Shown: piece after piece, positions 18,288 through 27,677 of the stretch | Layout of the letters: each line of letters begins with the position of its first letter | Position numbering within the stretch: the first letter of the stretch is position 1 | The notes under the pieces: generated by a model | Seen by the model: only the letters and a program-made list of their open reading frames with translations | Databases searched by the model: none | What the model was told of the DNA's origin: nothing | Program-made: the position numbers and the translations under genes | Assembly: GCF_900302495.1 (NCBI RefSeq) | Contig: NZ_OMKW01000002.1 | Location: 558,001-622,000 of the forward strand | DNA: 64,000 nucleotides | Direction of reading: 5' to 3' | Source: Pontivivens insulae | GTDB lineage: Bacteria > Pseudomonadota > Alphaproteobacteria > Rhodobacterales > Rhodobacteraceae

Positions 18288-19055
18288 ATGCCCACAGCTC
18301 TTATCACCGGTGGTGCCCGCCGCATTGGTGCAGCGATTGCGACTGAGCTTGCGGCTCAGGGCTTCGACATCGCACTTCACTACAACAGCAGTTCGTCCGA
18401 GGCGGATGCCTTGGCAGAGACGTTGCGCGCCAGCGGCATCCGGTGTGAGACGTTCCGGTCGGGGTTCACGTCCCAGGCTGATCTGATCGAGATGATGGAT
18501 CGGATTGAGGCGTCGTTGGGCCCGCTCGATCTGCTGGTGAACAATGCGTCGGCGTTCTTCAATGATGAGATCACTGAGATCGACGAAGCACAGTTTGACA
18601 CACACCTGATGGTCAATTTGAAGGCTCCGATCTTTCTGGCCAGCGCGATGGCCCGTCAAAACCATTCGGGCAACCGGCTGATCGTCAATATGCTCGACAA
18701 CAAGCTCTTCGCGCTGAACCCCGATTTCCTGACCTACACGCTTTCCAAATCCGCGCTCCACACCAGCGTTGAGATGCTAAGCCGCAAGCTCGCGGGTCAG
18801 ATCCGCGTTTGCGGCATAGCACCCAGCATCACCTTGATCTCTGGCAAGCAAAGCGTCGAGAATTTCGAAAAATCACGCCGGATCAATCCATTGGAGCGTG
18901 CTGTGAGTGTTGAGGATATCGCGCGCACCGTCACTCATCTCTGGCAAAATGATGGCCTGAATGGCGAGGTCATCCTCCTCGACGGGGGTCAGGCACTATG
19001 GCACCTGCCCCGCGATGTGGCTTTTTACGTCAAGGATGGAACCTATCATGGCTGA
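18288..19055 (+). CDS. Short-chain dehydrogenase, probable pteridine/dihydromonapterin reductase (FolM/PTR1-like)
   Basis: 255 residues; GGAGG lies six bases before the ATG at 18288. The Rossmann start LITGGARRIGAAIATEL has the Arg typical of NADPH-using pteridine reductases. The usual catalytic Ser is replaced by Asp in IVNMLDNK, followed by YTLSK with Tyr and Lys. The Asp-Tyr-Lys set is the hallmark of PTR1 and FolM and is unlike ordinary SDRs. NNASAFFND also fits. Its last eight bases overlap folB, placing it in tetrahydrofolate/tetrahydromonapterin synthesis. The precise substrate is inferred. Confidence 0.8.
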   Translation: MPTALITGGARRIGAAIATELAAQGFDIALHYNSSSSEADALAETLRASGIRCETFRSGFTSQADLIEMMDRIEASLGPLDLLVNNASAFFNDEITEIDEAQFDTHLMVNLKAPIFLASAMARQNHSGNRLIVNMLDNKLFALNPDFLTYTLSKSALHTSVEMLSRKLAGQIRVCGIAPSITLISGKQSVENFEKSRRINPLERAVSVEDIARTVTHLWQNDGLNGEVILLDGGQALWHLPRDVAFYVKDGTYHG

Positions 19056-19377
19056 CTATCAGATTGTTCTGGATGAACAGGAAATCACGATGTTCCTGGG
19101 CATTCACGCCTTCGAAAAAGAGACGATGCAGCGCGTCCTGATCTCGGCCACGATTGACGTCTTCCTCACCGATGACAGTGATTTCTACGACTATGACGCC
19201 CTCACTGATTTCATCCGCGGCTTTGCGGGCAAGCAGATTGAAACGCAAGAAGAGCTTCTGCGTCTCATCCATGGTTTCATCGTTGAGGATCGCCGCGTGC
19301 GCCATGCGGTCGTGCACACGAAGAAACCGGATATCTACCCAGATACCCGGTCCATCGGTGTGCGCTATTCGGGTTGA
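19048..19377 (+). CDS. folB: Dihydroneopterin aldolase
   Basis: A 109-residue enzyme that splits 7,8-dihydroneopterin to 6-hydroxymethyl-dihydropterin and glycolaldehyde in folate synthesis. ITMFLGIHAFEKETMQRV and the end VVHTKKPDIYPDTRSIGV match FolB, including the late catalytic-lysine region. The ATG at 19048 lies inside the end of the upstream reductase gene, so translation is coupled. The last 13 bases overlap the convergent hflX gene. Confidence 0.88.
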   Translation: MADYQIVLDEQEITMFLGIHAFEKETMQRVLISATIDVFLTDDSDFYDYDALTDFIRGFAGKQIETQEELLRLIHGFIVEDRRVRHAVVHTKKPDIYPDTRSIGVRYSG

Positions 19378-20744
19378 TCCTCGAAGATTGTGCTGTGGGT
19401 TTTGAAGAACTGGTTCTTTTGTTTACCCGACCACTCAACCTCAACAATCATGCGCATGTCTTTGACATCGCTTGATTTAACCAGCTTATTGGCGTGAAGC
19501 CAGGCCACCGCCTCCCCGGCTGAGAATGGCAGGCTCAGCGTCTCCACCGACATGTCGGGCCGAAGTGCCTCGTCGATCAGAGCGAGCAATCCGTCCAGAT
19601 TGTGCCCCGTGGTTGCGGAGATCGCGACATGGCGTGCATGTCGGTCGGCCACGTTTTCAGCCGCCCGTAACCCATCCTCATCCAGCAGATCAACCTTGTT
19701 CCATACCTCGATCATGTTGTTGCGCGCCTTCTCGGCCACGCCGAGACTTTCGAGGATATCCCGCACGTCTTCCGCCTGCTCCTGACTGTCAGGATGCGCA
19801 ATATCACGCACATGCAGGATCAGATCGGCGTCCAGCACTTCTTCCAACGTCGCTCGGAAAGCCGCGACGAGTTGTGTCGGCAGGTCAGAGATGAAACCAA
19901 CCGTGTCCGACAGGATAATGTTCTGTCCTGATGGCAGCTCCAGCCCGCGCATCGTGGGATCAAGCGTTGCGAACAGCATGTCCTTTGCCATCACCTCCGC
20001 CCCGGTCAACGTGTTGAACAGAGTCGATTTTCCGGCGTTGGTATAGCCGACAAAAGCCACGATCGGATACGGCACCTTCGCCCGCGCCTTGCGATGCAGG
20101 CCGCGCGTTTTTACCACTTTGTCGAGTGCACGGCGGATCTGGTTGATCCGCTCATCCAGCGCCCTGCGGTCCGCCTCGATCTGTGTTTCACCGGGTCCGC
20201 CGACGAAGCCCAAGCCACCGCGCTGCCGCTCAAGGTGTGTCCAGGACCGGACGAGCCGGGTTTTTTGATAGTTCAGCGCCGCCAAATCGACCTGAAGCAC
20301 ACCTTCACGGGTTTGCGCCCGGTCTGCGAAGATCTCAAGGATCAGACCGGTTCGGTCCAATATCTTGACCTGCCAGGCTTTTTCCAGATTGCGCTGCTGA
20401 ACCGGTGTCACCGGCCCGTCAATAATGACGAGCTTCACCTCACGGTCGTGCAGCCACTCACCCAGTTCGTCCACCTTGCCCGAGCCGAACAGATAGCCGG
20501 GCCGCGCCTTGGGCACGCGCACGACCAGCTCATCCACAACCTCAAGGGATTGCAGAGCATGGGCCAGAGAGACCGCTTCGGCCAAAGCATGTTCAGGCGC
20601 ACGCCGCTGGTCTGCACGCCTGAGGTCGGGATGCAGCACCGCCGTGCGGGTCAGACCTTCGCTCAGGTCCAGTTCGATGGGATCACTCAGCGTCTGGCTC
20701 GTAGAGGTTGACGGGTTGGGAGGGCATGATTGTCGAGATTGCAT
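19365..20744 (-). CDS. hflX: Ribosome-associated GTPase HflX
   Basis: About 459 residues. HflX binds the 50S subunit and splits stalled ribosomes. The family-specific N-terminal domain ends with [19 protein letters not shown]; the G domain has [13 protein letters not shown] (G1), [12 protein letters not shown] (G3) and VWNKVDLL (G4). The best start, ATG at 20744, overlaps the 3' end of hfq by 62 bases; no in-frame ATG, GTG or TTG is seen nearer the hfq stop. The hfq-hflX order is common in proteobacteria. The first 20 or so residues are not conserved, and the start is uncertain. Confidence 0.92.
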   Translation of the reverse strand: MQSRQSCPPNPSTSTSQTLSDPIELDLSEGLTRTAVLHPDLRRADQRRAPEHALAEAVSLAHALQSLEVVDELVVRVPKARPGYLFGSGKVDELGEWLHDREVKLVIIDGPVTPVQQRNLEKAWQVKILDRTGLILEIFADRAQTREGVLQVDLAALNYQKTRLVRSWTHLERQRGGLGFVGGPGETQIEADRRALDERINQIRRALDKVVKTRGLHRKARAKVPYPIVAFVGYTNAGKSTLFNTLTGAEVMAKDMLFATLDPTMRGLELPSGQNIILSDTVGFISDLPTQLVAAFRATLEEVLDADLILHVRDIAHPDSQEQAEDVRDILESLGVAEKARNNMIEVWNKVDLLDEDGLRAAENVADRHARHVAISATTGHNLDGLLALIDEALRPDMSVETLSLPFSAGEAVAWLHANKLVKSSDVKDMRMIVEVEWSGKQKNQFFKTHSTIFEDQPE

Positions 20745-20919
20745 GTTTATAGACCAGCTGGCTCTGCCCATCACGGCGCAAGAGCACACAGAAATTGTCG
20801 AACCAGGTGATAACACCCTGGAGCTTCACCCCATTGACGAGGAAAATCGTCACCGGAATTTTCGCCTTGCGCACGTTGTTGAGAAACGCGTCTTGCAAGT
20901 TCTGCTTGTCGTTGGCCAT
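20683..20919 (-). CDS. hfq: RNA chaperone Hfq
   Basis: A 78-residue Sm-like protein that forms hexamers and pairs small RNAs with mRNAs. Sm1 is [17 protein letters not shown] with FDNFCVLL; Sm2 is [10 protein letters not shown], which includes the YKHA signature. The ATG at 20919 has GGAG nine bases upstream and is preferred to an in-frame GTG at 20928. The C-terminal tail is short ([11 protein letters not shown]), as usual in alphaproteobacteria. It sits between trkH and hflX. Confidence 0.97.
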   Translation of the reverse strand: MANDKQNLQDAFLNNVRKAKIPVTIFLVNGVKLQGVITWFDNFCVLLRRDGQSQLVYKHAISTIMPSQPVNLYEPDAE

Positions 20920-20938
20920 GTCACACACTCCGAAGTTG

Positions 20939-20962
20939 GTGCACGAATTCTGTCACGTGCAC
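20939..20962. repeat. Inverted repeat in the hfq leader
   Basis: GTGCACG (20939-20945) and CGTGCAC (20956-20962) are separated by ten bases, 20 bases upstream of the hfq start. On the plus strand it is followed by a run of seven T (about 20968-20974), but no plus-strand gene ends here. It may be an operator or a leader hairpin of hfq mRNA. Confidence 0.3.
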
Positions 20963-21051
20963 TGACATTTTTTTGTTTCGTGTATGGAAAGTGGCCCAAG
21001 CGCCCGACTTTTTCCAGTGGTGCAGTGCAAAATTTTCGTGACTAGGTTGCT

Positions 21052-22566
21052 TTAGCGCCGCCAGAAGTCGGGATTGAGTAGCGCAATGAAAGCGAGCGCT
21101 TCCACCCGGCCCAGGATCATGCCCGCGGCCAGGATCAATTGGATTGTCGGGTCAAAGTCGATCACGCGCACCGGATCGGCTGAAAGCAATTCATATCCCG
21201 GCCCGGTATTTGCCAGCGTCGTGACCCCCAGCATCAGGGATTGTTCGAAACTGAGGCCGGCAAAGGTAAGGCCCAGCATCAATAGGCTCAACCCGCCCAG
21301 AAACAGCATCACGAAAATCCAGGCGATGAACGCGCCCTCGGTCCTGATGCGCCGCGCGGTCTGTCCAGATCCACCAATGGAGTGGGGCAGCGTCAGGCGC
21401 CGCAACTCGCGGGAGCCATGTTTGTAGAGCGCGTAGATCCGCAACAGCTTCATGCCGCCAGCGGTGGTCGCAACCCCTCCCCCGATCATCATCAAACCCA
21501 TCAGGACGATGCCGGGCGTGGGCAGGCCGGACCAATCCTGGGCTGTCTGCCAATACCGGCTTTCCTGCCCAAAGGTCGCAATGAAACTCAGCGTCGTGAA
21601 TATGGCCCCCCACAGCGCCTGAAGGCCCAGAATGAAGCCATCTTCGCGCCCGCCCTCAACATCGAAGGTGGCCAGCCAGTGGCGCAGGAACAAAAGTCCC
21701 GGCACGATGATGATCAGCGCAAGCAGCAAACGCAGTTCGGGATCCGTTGAATAGCTGTCTGCCGCCCGCCAACGCGCAGGATCATACAGGATTGACGTGA
21801 TGGCGATGATCAAGAACGCCGCAACAATCCCCTCGCCCAGCCAGGATCCCCCGACATAGAGGTCATCCGCCCGGATGCCAGAGGTCGACATCACCGACAT
21901 CGCCTCCATGAAGGCATGGAACGTGTCCTGTCCTGACAGCGCGAGCAATACGAACAGCACCGCCGTCAGGCCAGTATAGACTGGCAAAAGCCCGGCCAGC
22001 GTGCGGATCAGGCGGTCAGAGGCGTCCGCAGCCCCAATCTGGGCCCACCCTGCCCCCGGTTGCTTTCCGTGAATTACGCTTCGGATCTCGAACCCACCGA
22101 TGTTGAGCGGTGCCATAATTGCAGCAGCGGCCAGCAAGATCATGAACCCGCCCAGCCAGCCAACGACACCGCGGTAGAGGTGCACCGTTTGGGGCACACT
22201 CCCGGGCGGATCGATCAGTGGAAGGCCGGTCGTTGTCAGTGCTGAAACCATCTCAAGATACCCGACAACCGGGGTCAATGTCGGAACCACCAGGATCAGC
22301 GGAACGGCCAGCCACAAGGGCAGCATCAGATAGGTGCCGATCAGCGCCAGAAGGTGCGAGCGCGCGGTCACCTTCGGCGTTCGGTTCATCAGGGTCAGCG
22401 CCAGCACCGCAACCGCAAAACCCGTGAGGATTGCACCATAGAGGAACGGACGCGCAGTCTGATGATCGTCCGCAAAATAGGCAACAATGGCGGGCAGCAG
22501 CATCGCCGGGGCCGCCATCGCACCGAAATAGACAAAGAGCGGTGCGCGCCGCCAACCCGATTGCAT
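21052..22566 (-). CDS. trkH: Trk-type potassium uptake membrane subunit
   Basis: A 504-residue channel subunit of the Trk potassium importer, with about ten hydrophobic membrane segments across its length. Selectivity-filter loops typical of TrkH are visible, for example SALTTTGLPLIDPP, SVMSTSGIRADD and TTLANTGPGYE. The start ATG shares one base with the trkA stop, so the cytoplasmic regulator and the channel are co-translated. A 132-base gap separates it from hfq. Confidence 0.95.
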   Translation of the reverse strand: MQSGWRRAPLFVYFGAMAAPAMLLPAIVAYFADDHQTARPFLYGAILTGFAVAVLALTLMNRTPKVTARSHLLALIGTYLMLPLWLAVPLILVVPTLTPVVGYLEMVSALTTTGLPLIDPPGSVPQTVHLYRGVVGWLGGFMILLAAAAIMAPLNIGGFEIRSVIHGKQPGAGWAQIGAADASDRLIRTLAGLLPVYTGLTAVLFVLLALSGQDTFHAFMEAMSVMSTSGIRADDLYVGGSWLGEGIVAAFLIIAITSILYDPARWRAADSYSTDPELRLLLALIIIVPGLLFLRHWLATFDVEGGREDGFILGLQALWGAIFTTLSFIATFGQESRYWQTAQDWSGLPTPGIVLMGLMMIGGGVATTAGGMKLLRIYALYKHGSRELRRLTLPHSIGGSGQTARRIRTEGAFIAWIFVMLFLGGLSLLMLGLTFAGLSFEQSLMLGVTTLANTGPGYELLSADPVRVIDFDPTIQLILAAGMILGRVEALAFIALLNPDFWRR

Positions 22567-23945
22567 CAGAAGAAGTCGATTGAGACGCGGAACAGTTTTT
22601 CGACCTCCGGCACCTGCTCTCGCATGGCGAAGATCGTGATGCTGTCGCCTTCCTCGATCACCGTTTCCGCACGTGGAATGACAGTCTGACTGCCCTTCTG
22701 CACCGCACCGATGATCGCACCTTCAGGCAGATGCGTGTTGCGCACCCGTTTGCCGGCAATTGACGAGGTTGAGAGCACCTGCGCTTCAATCACCTCCGCT
22801 TCCGCATCGCCAATCGAATAGACCGCACGGATGCGTCCATGCCGTACATGGCGCAGGATGGATGACACCGTCGTTGAGCGTGGGTTGATATAGGCATCAA
22901 TACCCAATGGCTGCATCAGCGGGGCGAGGCTCGGATCGTTGATCAGACAGACCGTCAGCTTTGCCCCCAGCGATTTTGCCCGCGCACAGCTCAGCAAATT
23001 CGTCTTGTCGTCATCGGTCACAGCGAGGAAGCTGTCGATATTGCGGATGCCCGCCTCTTCCAGCAATTCGATGGACAGACCGTCGCCGTTCAGAACGATG
23101 GTCCGCTCCAATGTGTCCGCCACGGCCTCCGCCCGATTACGATCCCGCTCAATCAGTTTGACGCGGGATCGGCGCTGCCCCTGTTCCAGCTGGCTTGCCA
23201 CGCCTAGCCCCACATTTCCGGCTCCAAGGATGAGCGCACGATTTCCTTGCTGGGTCGTCTTGCCAAAGATCTCCAACGTGCGGTCCAAATCGCTATTGGC
23301 CACAAACACATAGATTTGATCGCCTGCGAAAAGCTGATCATCACTGTCCGCGACCCGCAATTCCCCATTCTCGGACCGGATGCTGACGACATAGGCGCGC
23401 AAGGTGGAGAAAAGCTCGGTCAGCTGGCGCAAGGGCGTGTTCAGCACCGGGCAGTCCTCGTCCAGCATCAGACCGACCAGTTGAACACTGTTGTCGAGAA
23501 ACCCCTGAATCTCGAACGCTGCCGGGGCGGACAGGCGGCGCAATGCGGCCTCAGCCACCTCTTTCTCCGGCGAGATGATGACATCGATCGGCATATGGTC
23601 TTGCCGGTAAATGTCTGTCCATTCAGGGTCGAGATAGCTTTGCGCGCGCACGCGCGCGATCTTGCGTGGAACGGTGAACACCGAATGCGCCACCTGACAG
23701 GCGATCATGTTCACCTCATCGGAAAAGGTCGCGGCGATGATCATGTCCGCATCGCGTGCCCCCGCGCGCTCCAATACGTCAGGGTGGCTCGCATAACCCG
23801 TCACACCGGCAACATCTAGCGTATCGGTGATCCGTCGCACGAGGGCGGCGTCCTGATCCACGACAATCACATCGTTGTTTTCAGAGGAAAGGTGCCGGGC
23901 AATCTGCCAGCCGACCTGCCCTGCCCCGCAGACGATGACCTTCAT
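22566..23945 (-). CDS. trkA: Trk system potassium uptake regulator TrkA
   Basis: A 459-residue cytoplasmic gating ring protein with two RCK modules. The first NAD-binding site is VIVCGAGQVGWQIARHL at the N terminus; the second is ALILGAGNVGLGVASQL near residue 235. Each is followed by a TrkA-C domain, the second near VIPRAETVIEEGDSITIF. It overlaps ntrX by four bases upstream and trkH downstream. The ntrYX-trkA linkage is well known in alphaproteobacteria. Confidence 0.96.
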   Translation of the reverse strand: MKVIVCGAGQVGWQIARHLSSENNDVIVVDQDAALVRRITDTLDVAGVTGYASHPDVLERAGARDADMIIAATFSDEVNMIACQVAHSVFTVPRKIARVRAQSYLDPEWTDIYRQDHMPIDVIISPEKEVAEAALRRLSAPAAFEIQGFLDNSVQLVGLMLDEDCPVLNTPLRQLTELFSTLRAYVVSIRSENGELRVADSDDQLFAGDQIYVFVANSDLDRTLEIFGKTTQQGNRALILGAGNVGLGVASQLEQGQRRSRVKLIERDRNRAEAVADTLERTIVLNGDGLSIELLEEAGIRNIDSFLAVTDDDKTNLLSCARAKSLGAKLTVCLINDPSLAPLMQPLGIDAYINPRSTTVSSILRHVRHGRIRAVYSIGDAEAEVIEAQVLSTSSIAGKRVRNTHLPEGAIIGAVQKGSQTVIPRAETVIEEGDSITIFAMREQVPEVEKLFRVSIDFF

Positions 23946-25381
23946 TCTTCAGCGTCTCCGCCGCCGTCTTCGACGTCATCGACGGTGGCCATGCGCGCAC
24001 CGCCACGGCTCAGCGTGACGATGCCCAGCGATTTCAGTTTGCGGTGAAGGGCCGACCGCTCCATGCCGACGAAATTCGCCGTGCGGGAAATATTGCCGGA
24101 AAACCGGTTGATCTGGGCAATCAGATATTCGCGCTCGAACACTTCGCGCGCTTCACGCAACGGCAACCCGGCCAGCGCAGCACTCAACTGGTCGCGATTG
24201 TCACCCGCGCTGGCATCCGGCTCTTGCGGCAATTCACTTGCAGCGATCGGGCCGCTATCGGCGCCAAGGATCAGCACGCGCTCGACCATGTTGCGCAGCT
24301 GACGGACGTGACCGGGCCACGGCAAGGTCTGGAGGATCGCAATCGCATCCTCGGACAGATCACGCCGCGGCAGGCCCTGTTCTTTGTGCAGAACGTCAAC
24401 GAAGTGCTTGAAAAGCTCGGGAATATCATCACGGCGACTGTCGAGGCCGGGCACCTCGATCGGCACCACATTCAGGCGATGATACAGGTCCTGACGAAAG
24501 CGCCCTTCCTCGATCTCTCGCTTGAGGTCCTTATTCGTGGCCGAGACAACGCGCACGTCAACGCGCACGGTATCGGCCCCGTTGATACGGGTGAACGCCT
24601 GATCCACCAGAACCCGCAATATCTTTGACTGGGTGCCCACAGGCATGTCGGCCACCTCGTCGATGAACAACGTCCCACCATGGGCCCGCTCGAACAGGCC
24701 CTTATCGTGGGCGCGGTCCTCATGCTCGACACCGAACAGAACCTCTTCCATCCGTTCCGGCTCGATGGTGGCGGAGTTGACCACGACAAAAGGTTTGGTC
24801 GCCCTGTCGGACTGACCGTGCAAATAGCGGGCGGCCACATCCTTCCCCGATCCCGGCGGGCCAGACAGCAGCACTCGACCGTTGGAGCGGGCAACGCGGT
24901 CCAGGCTCTGGCGCAGTCCACGCATGGCCGCCCCCGCCCCGATCAACTCTGCCTGCTCGCCCTCTTGTCCGCGCAGGGCCGCATTCTCGCGCCGCAGGCG
25001 AGAGGTTTCCAGCGCCCGGTTCACCGTCATCAACAGCTTGTCGATGTTGAAGGGCTTTTCGATGAAGTCGTAGGCCCCCTGCTTCACGGCTGCGACCGCG
25101 ATCTCCACATTGCCATGGCCAGAGATGATGATGACCGGCACGTTGGGATTATCACGTTTCACCGTCTTCAGGATCTCGATCCCGTCCATCCGGCTGTCCT
25201 TCAACCAGATGTCGAGCACCATCAGATCAGGGGCGCGCGCGTTCATTTGATCCATCGCCGCATCGGAATTGGCGGCGGTACGGGTTCCGTGACCCTCATC
25301 CTCCAGAATGTCGGCGACAAGCTCCCGGATATCGGCTTCATCGTCGACGATCAGAATGTCTGACGGTGCAGTCTCAGGCAT
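23942..25381 (-). CDS. ntrX: NtrX response regulator with AAA+ domain lacking GAFTGA
   Basis: 479 residues. The receiver domain has Asp13/Asp14 and the phosphoacceptor Asp57 (LMVLDIWLKDSRMDG). The AAA+ domain has Walker A GPPGSGKDVAARYL and Walker B GGTLFIDEVADMP. The loop that normally carries GAFTGA, the sigma-54 contact, instead reads FGVEHEDRAHDKGLFE. The C terminus has a Fis-type helix-turn-helix (NISRTANFVGMERSALHRKL). NtrX pairs with NtrY in nitrogen and redox control. It overlaps ntrY by eight bases and trkA by four, so it is part of one long operon. Confidence 0.95.
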   Translation of the reverse strand: MPETAPSDILIVDDEADIRELVADILEDEGHGTRTAANSDAAMDQMNARAPDLMVLDIWLKDSRMDGIEILKTVKRDNPNVPVIIISGHGNVEIAVAAVKQGAYDFIEKPFNIDKLLMTVNRALETSRLRRENAALRGQEGEQAELIGAGAAMRGLRQSLDRVARSNGRVLLSGPPGSGKDVAARYLHGQSDRATKPFVVVNSATIEPERMEEVLFGVEHEDRAHDKGLFERAHGGTLFIDEVADMPVGTQSKILRVLVDQAFTRINGADTVRVDVRVVSATNKDLKREIEEGRFRQDLYHRLNVVPIEVPGLDSRRDDIPELFKHFVDVLHKEQGLPRRDLSEDAIAILQTLPWPGHVRQLRNMVERVLILGADSGPIAASELPQEPDASAGDNRDQLSAALAGLPLREAREVFEREYLIAQINRFSGNISRTANFVGMERSALHRKLKSLGIVTLSRGGARMATVDDVEDGGGDAEE

Positions 25382-27644
25382 GTTCGGTCTCGCTTCGGGT
25401 TGCAGCAGGCTTGCCTGCCTCCGTCTCTAACAGGGGAAGGGTCACGATGGCCACCGCACCCTGTCCGGGTTCCGGAGCGTCAGCTCCCGCCGGGGCAAGG
25501 TTCAGGGTTCCAGCATGATCTTCGATGATCTTCTTCACAATGGGCAGGCCCAAGCCAGTACCCTTGTCGCGATGAGTGACATAAGGTTCGAACAGCCGCT
25601 CAGGCGGCCCGTCCGGCAATCCACAGCCGTTGTCGGTGATGCGCAAGACAGCGATGCCCTCCTCAACAGAGAGGGAAACGTCCAACAGACCCGGAACGTT
25701 CCCGTCATCGCGCATCGAAATCGCTTCACATCCGTTCTTCAACAGATTGCCGAGCGCCTGCCCGATCATCGTCTCGTCGGCCTCAATCATAAGCACGCCG
25801 TTTGGCAGAGTGTCGGTGATGGCCACATCTGGTGAGCCGTCGCGTCGCAACAGCAAGGCTTCCTGAACAGCCTTCACCAGATCGAGCGGTTTGCGCCGTG
25901 GCTCTGGCATACGGGCGAACTGGCTGAACTCGTCAACGATCCGGCGCAGGTCATTTGTCTGACGGACGATGACATCAGTATATTGCGTAAAGCCCTCAAC
26001 CTGATCTTCGGCCAATTGGCGTCCGTATTTCCGCTTCATCCGCTCCGCAGCCAATTGGATCGGCGTGAGCGGGTTCTTGATCTCATGCGCGATGCGCCGG
26101 GCAACATCGCCCCAGGCCGCCATCCGTTGGGCACTGACCAGATCGGTGATCGCGTCAAAGGTGATAACGAAGCCGTCCCGCTCTGCGTCGATATGGTGGC
26201 GGGCCACGCGCACCAGCAATTCTTCGGCCCGGCGCGGCGTTGTCAGCCTCAACTGTGCCTGAACGCTGTCGCGGCCCTCCCGCTCCAGTCGTTCAAAGGG
26301 CTCTGCAAATTCGGGGACGAGATCTGCGATGGGTACGCCAATCACATCACGCCGACCAAGGCCCAGAATGGTGCGCGTTGCCTCATTCATCACCTCGACA
26401 CGGCCCTCAGGGTCGAGCCCGATGACACCCGCAGTCACACCGGATAGCACAGCTTCAAACAGGCGCCGGGCCTGCTCGCTCTCCGCCCCGGCCTCGACCA
26501 GCGCGTCACGCTGGTTTTTCACCTGTGTTGTCATACGATTGAAGGCCCGGCCGAGCATCGCGATCTCATCATCGCCCTTCTCTTCGCGCACGCGCACCGT
26601 GAAATTGCCAGATCCGACCTGCTGGGCGGCCCCTGCCAGTCGGGCCACGGGCCGGGACAGGCGGTCCGCAAACCAAAAGGCCAACCAGATTGCCGCAAGG
26701 ATCACGATGACCGCAAAGCCCAGATAGATCAGCGCGAACTCAAACAACAGCTGTCCGCGCTCCCCTTCCAGCTGACGATACAGCAGGAAGGTTGCCTGCG
26801 TTTCATCCAGCAATTCCAAAACCTTACCATCCACATTTCGCGTCACGTAGAGATAGCGATCCGCAAAGGAGGTCAAATAGACGAGCGCGCGGAACTCGTT
26901 GTTTTCCCAATCCTCCAGAATAACCGGTGTGCCGCTTTCCCGCGCGATCTGTAGGTCCTGCGCGGTGGGCGCTTCGTAGTCAAACAGGTAGGAGTTCAGC
27001 CCCCGTGCCCGCAACTCCGCCGACCCGTCGATAATATAGGCTTCCGTCAGTTCCCGCAGCATCTGCGCCTGGCCAGAGGCAAGAAGCTCCCGCATTTCCC
27101 CGGCCGAGATCAGCGGAAACTGATCCTTGTTGCGGTTGATATAGTTGGCCAGCAGCTCAGCATCCGCAGACAAATTCTCCCGGTGCTCGCTCTCATAGGC
27201 TTGGGCCGCCTCGAAGGAATTGCCGATAACGCGCTGCACACGCTCGGAAAACCAACCCTCAAGGCCAAAGTTGATAGAGATGGCGGCAAAGATCGCCACG
27301 ATGATCGTCGGGCCGAGGGCAATTACCGCAAATACGGTGGTCAACCGCGCATGCAACTTCGACCCGGCAGAGCGCGCGCGCCGCGCCGCAACCATCGCCC
27401 CCACCCGCATGGCCACCATGCCAGCGACCACGATAATGTAGACCAGATCGAGGGTCAGAACCGTGCGCAACAGGTTGTCGGTGCGCGATCCAAGTCCGTC
27501 AAAGGCGAGCCATGTCGCAAGTCCCAGCACAGGGGCCAGCGCCACGATAAAAACGGTGAACGTCAACCGCACCGATCGTCGCTGGCGCCAGCGTTCAAGC
27601 GACGCCAGTGTAGAGATCAGCCAACGGCTTCTACGCTTGATCAA
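25374..27644 (-). CDS. ntrY: NtrY membrane sensor histidine kinase
   Basis: 756 residues. Several N-terminal membrane segments (about residues 25-130), a periplasmic or extended sensor region, another membrane segment (about 300-325), a HAMP linker (FADRLSRPVARLAGAAQQVG), a PAS domain (AGVIGLDPEGRVEVMNEA), the H box [20 protein letters not shown], an N box (LLKNGCEAI) and G boxes (ITDNGCGLPDGP, GTGLGLPIVKKI). It phosphorylates NtrX. It follows ntrC after 33 bases and overlaps ntrX. Confidence 0.96.
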   Translation of the reverse strand: MIKRRSRWLISTLASLERWRQRRSVRLTFTVFIVALAPVLGLATWLAFDGLGSRTDNLLRTVLTLDLVYIIVVAGMVAMRVGAMVAARRARSAGSKLHARLTTVFAVIALGPTIIVAIFAAISINFGLEGWFSERVQRVIGNSFEAAQAYESEHRENLSADAELLANYINRNKDQFPLISAGEMRELLASGQAQMLRELTEAYIIDGSAELRARGLNSYLFDYEAPTAQDLQIARESGTPVILEDWENNEFRALVYLTSFADRYLYVTRNVDGKVLELLDETQATFLLYRQLEGERGQLLFEFALIYLGFAVIVILAAIWLAFWFADRLSRPVARLAGAAQQVGSGNFTVRVREEKGDDEIAMLGRAFNRMTTQVKNQRDALVEAGAESEQARRLFEAVLSGVTAGVIGLDPEGRVEVMNEATRTILGLGRRDVIGVPIADLVPEFAEPFERLEREGRDSVQAQLRLTTPRRAEELLVRVARHHIDAERDGFVITFDAITDLVSAQRMAAWGDVARRIAHEIKNPLTPIQLAAERMKRKYGRQLAEDQVEGFTQYTDVIVRQTNDLRRIVDEFSQFARMPEPRRKPLDLVKAVQEALLLRRDGSPDVAITDTLPNGVLMIEADETMIGQALGNLLKNGCEAISMRDDGNVPGLLDVSLSVEEGIAVLRITDNGCGLPDGPPERLFEPYVTHRDKGTGLGLPIVKKIIEDHAGTLNLAPAGADAPEPGQGAVAIVTLPLLETEAGKPAATRSETEHA

Positions 27645-27677
27645 GATGCACTGGCCTGACGGCTCCCTGTTGCAATT

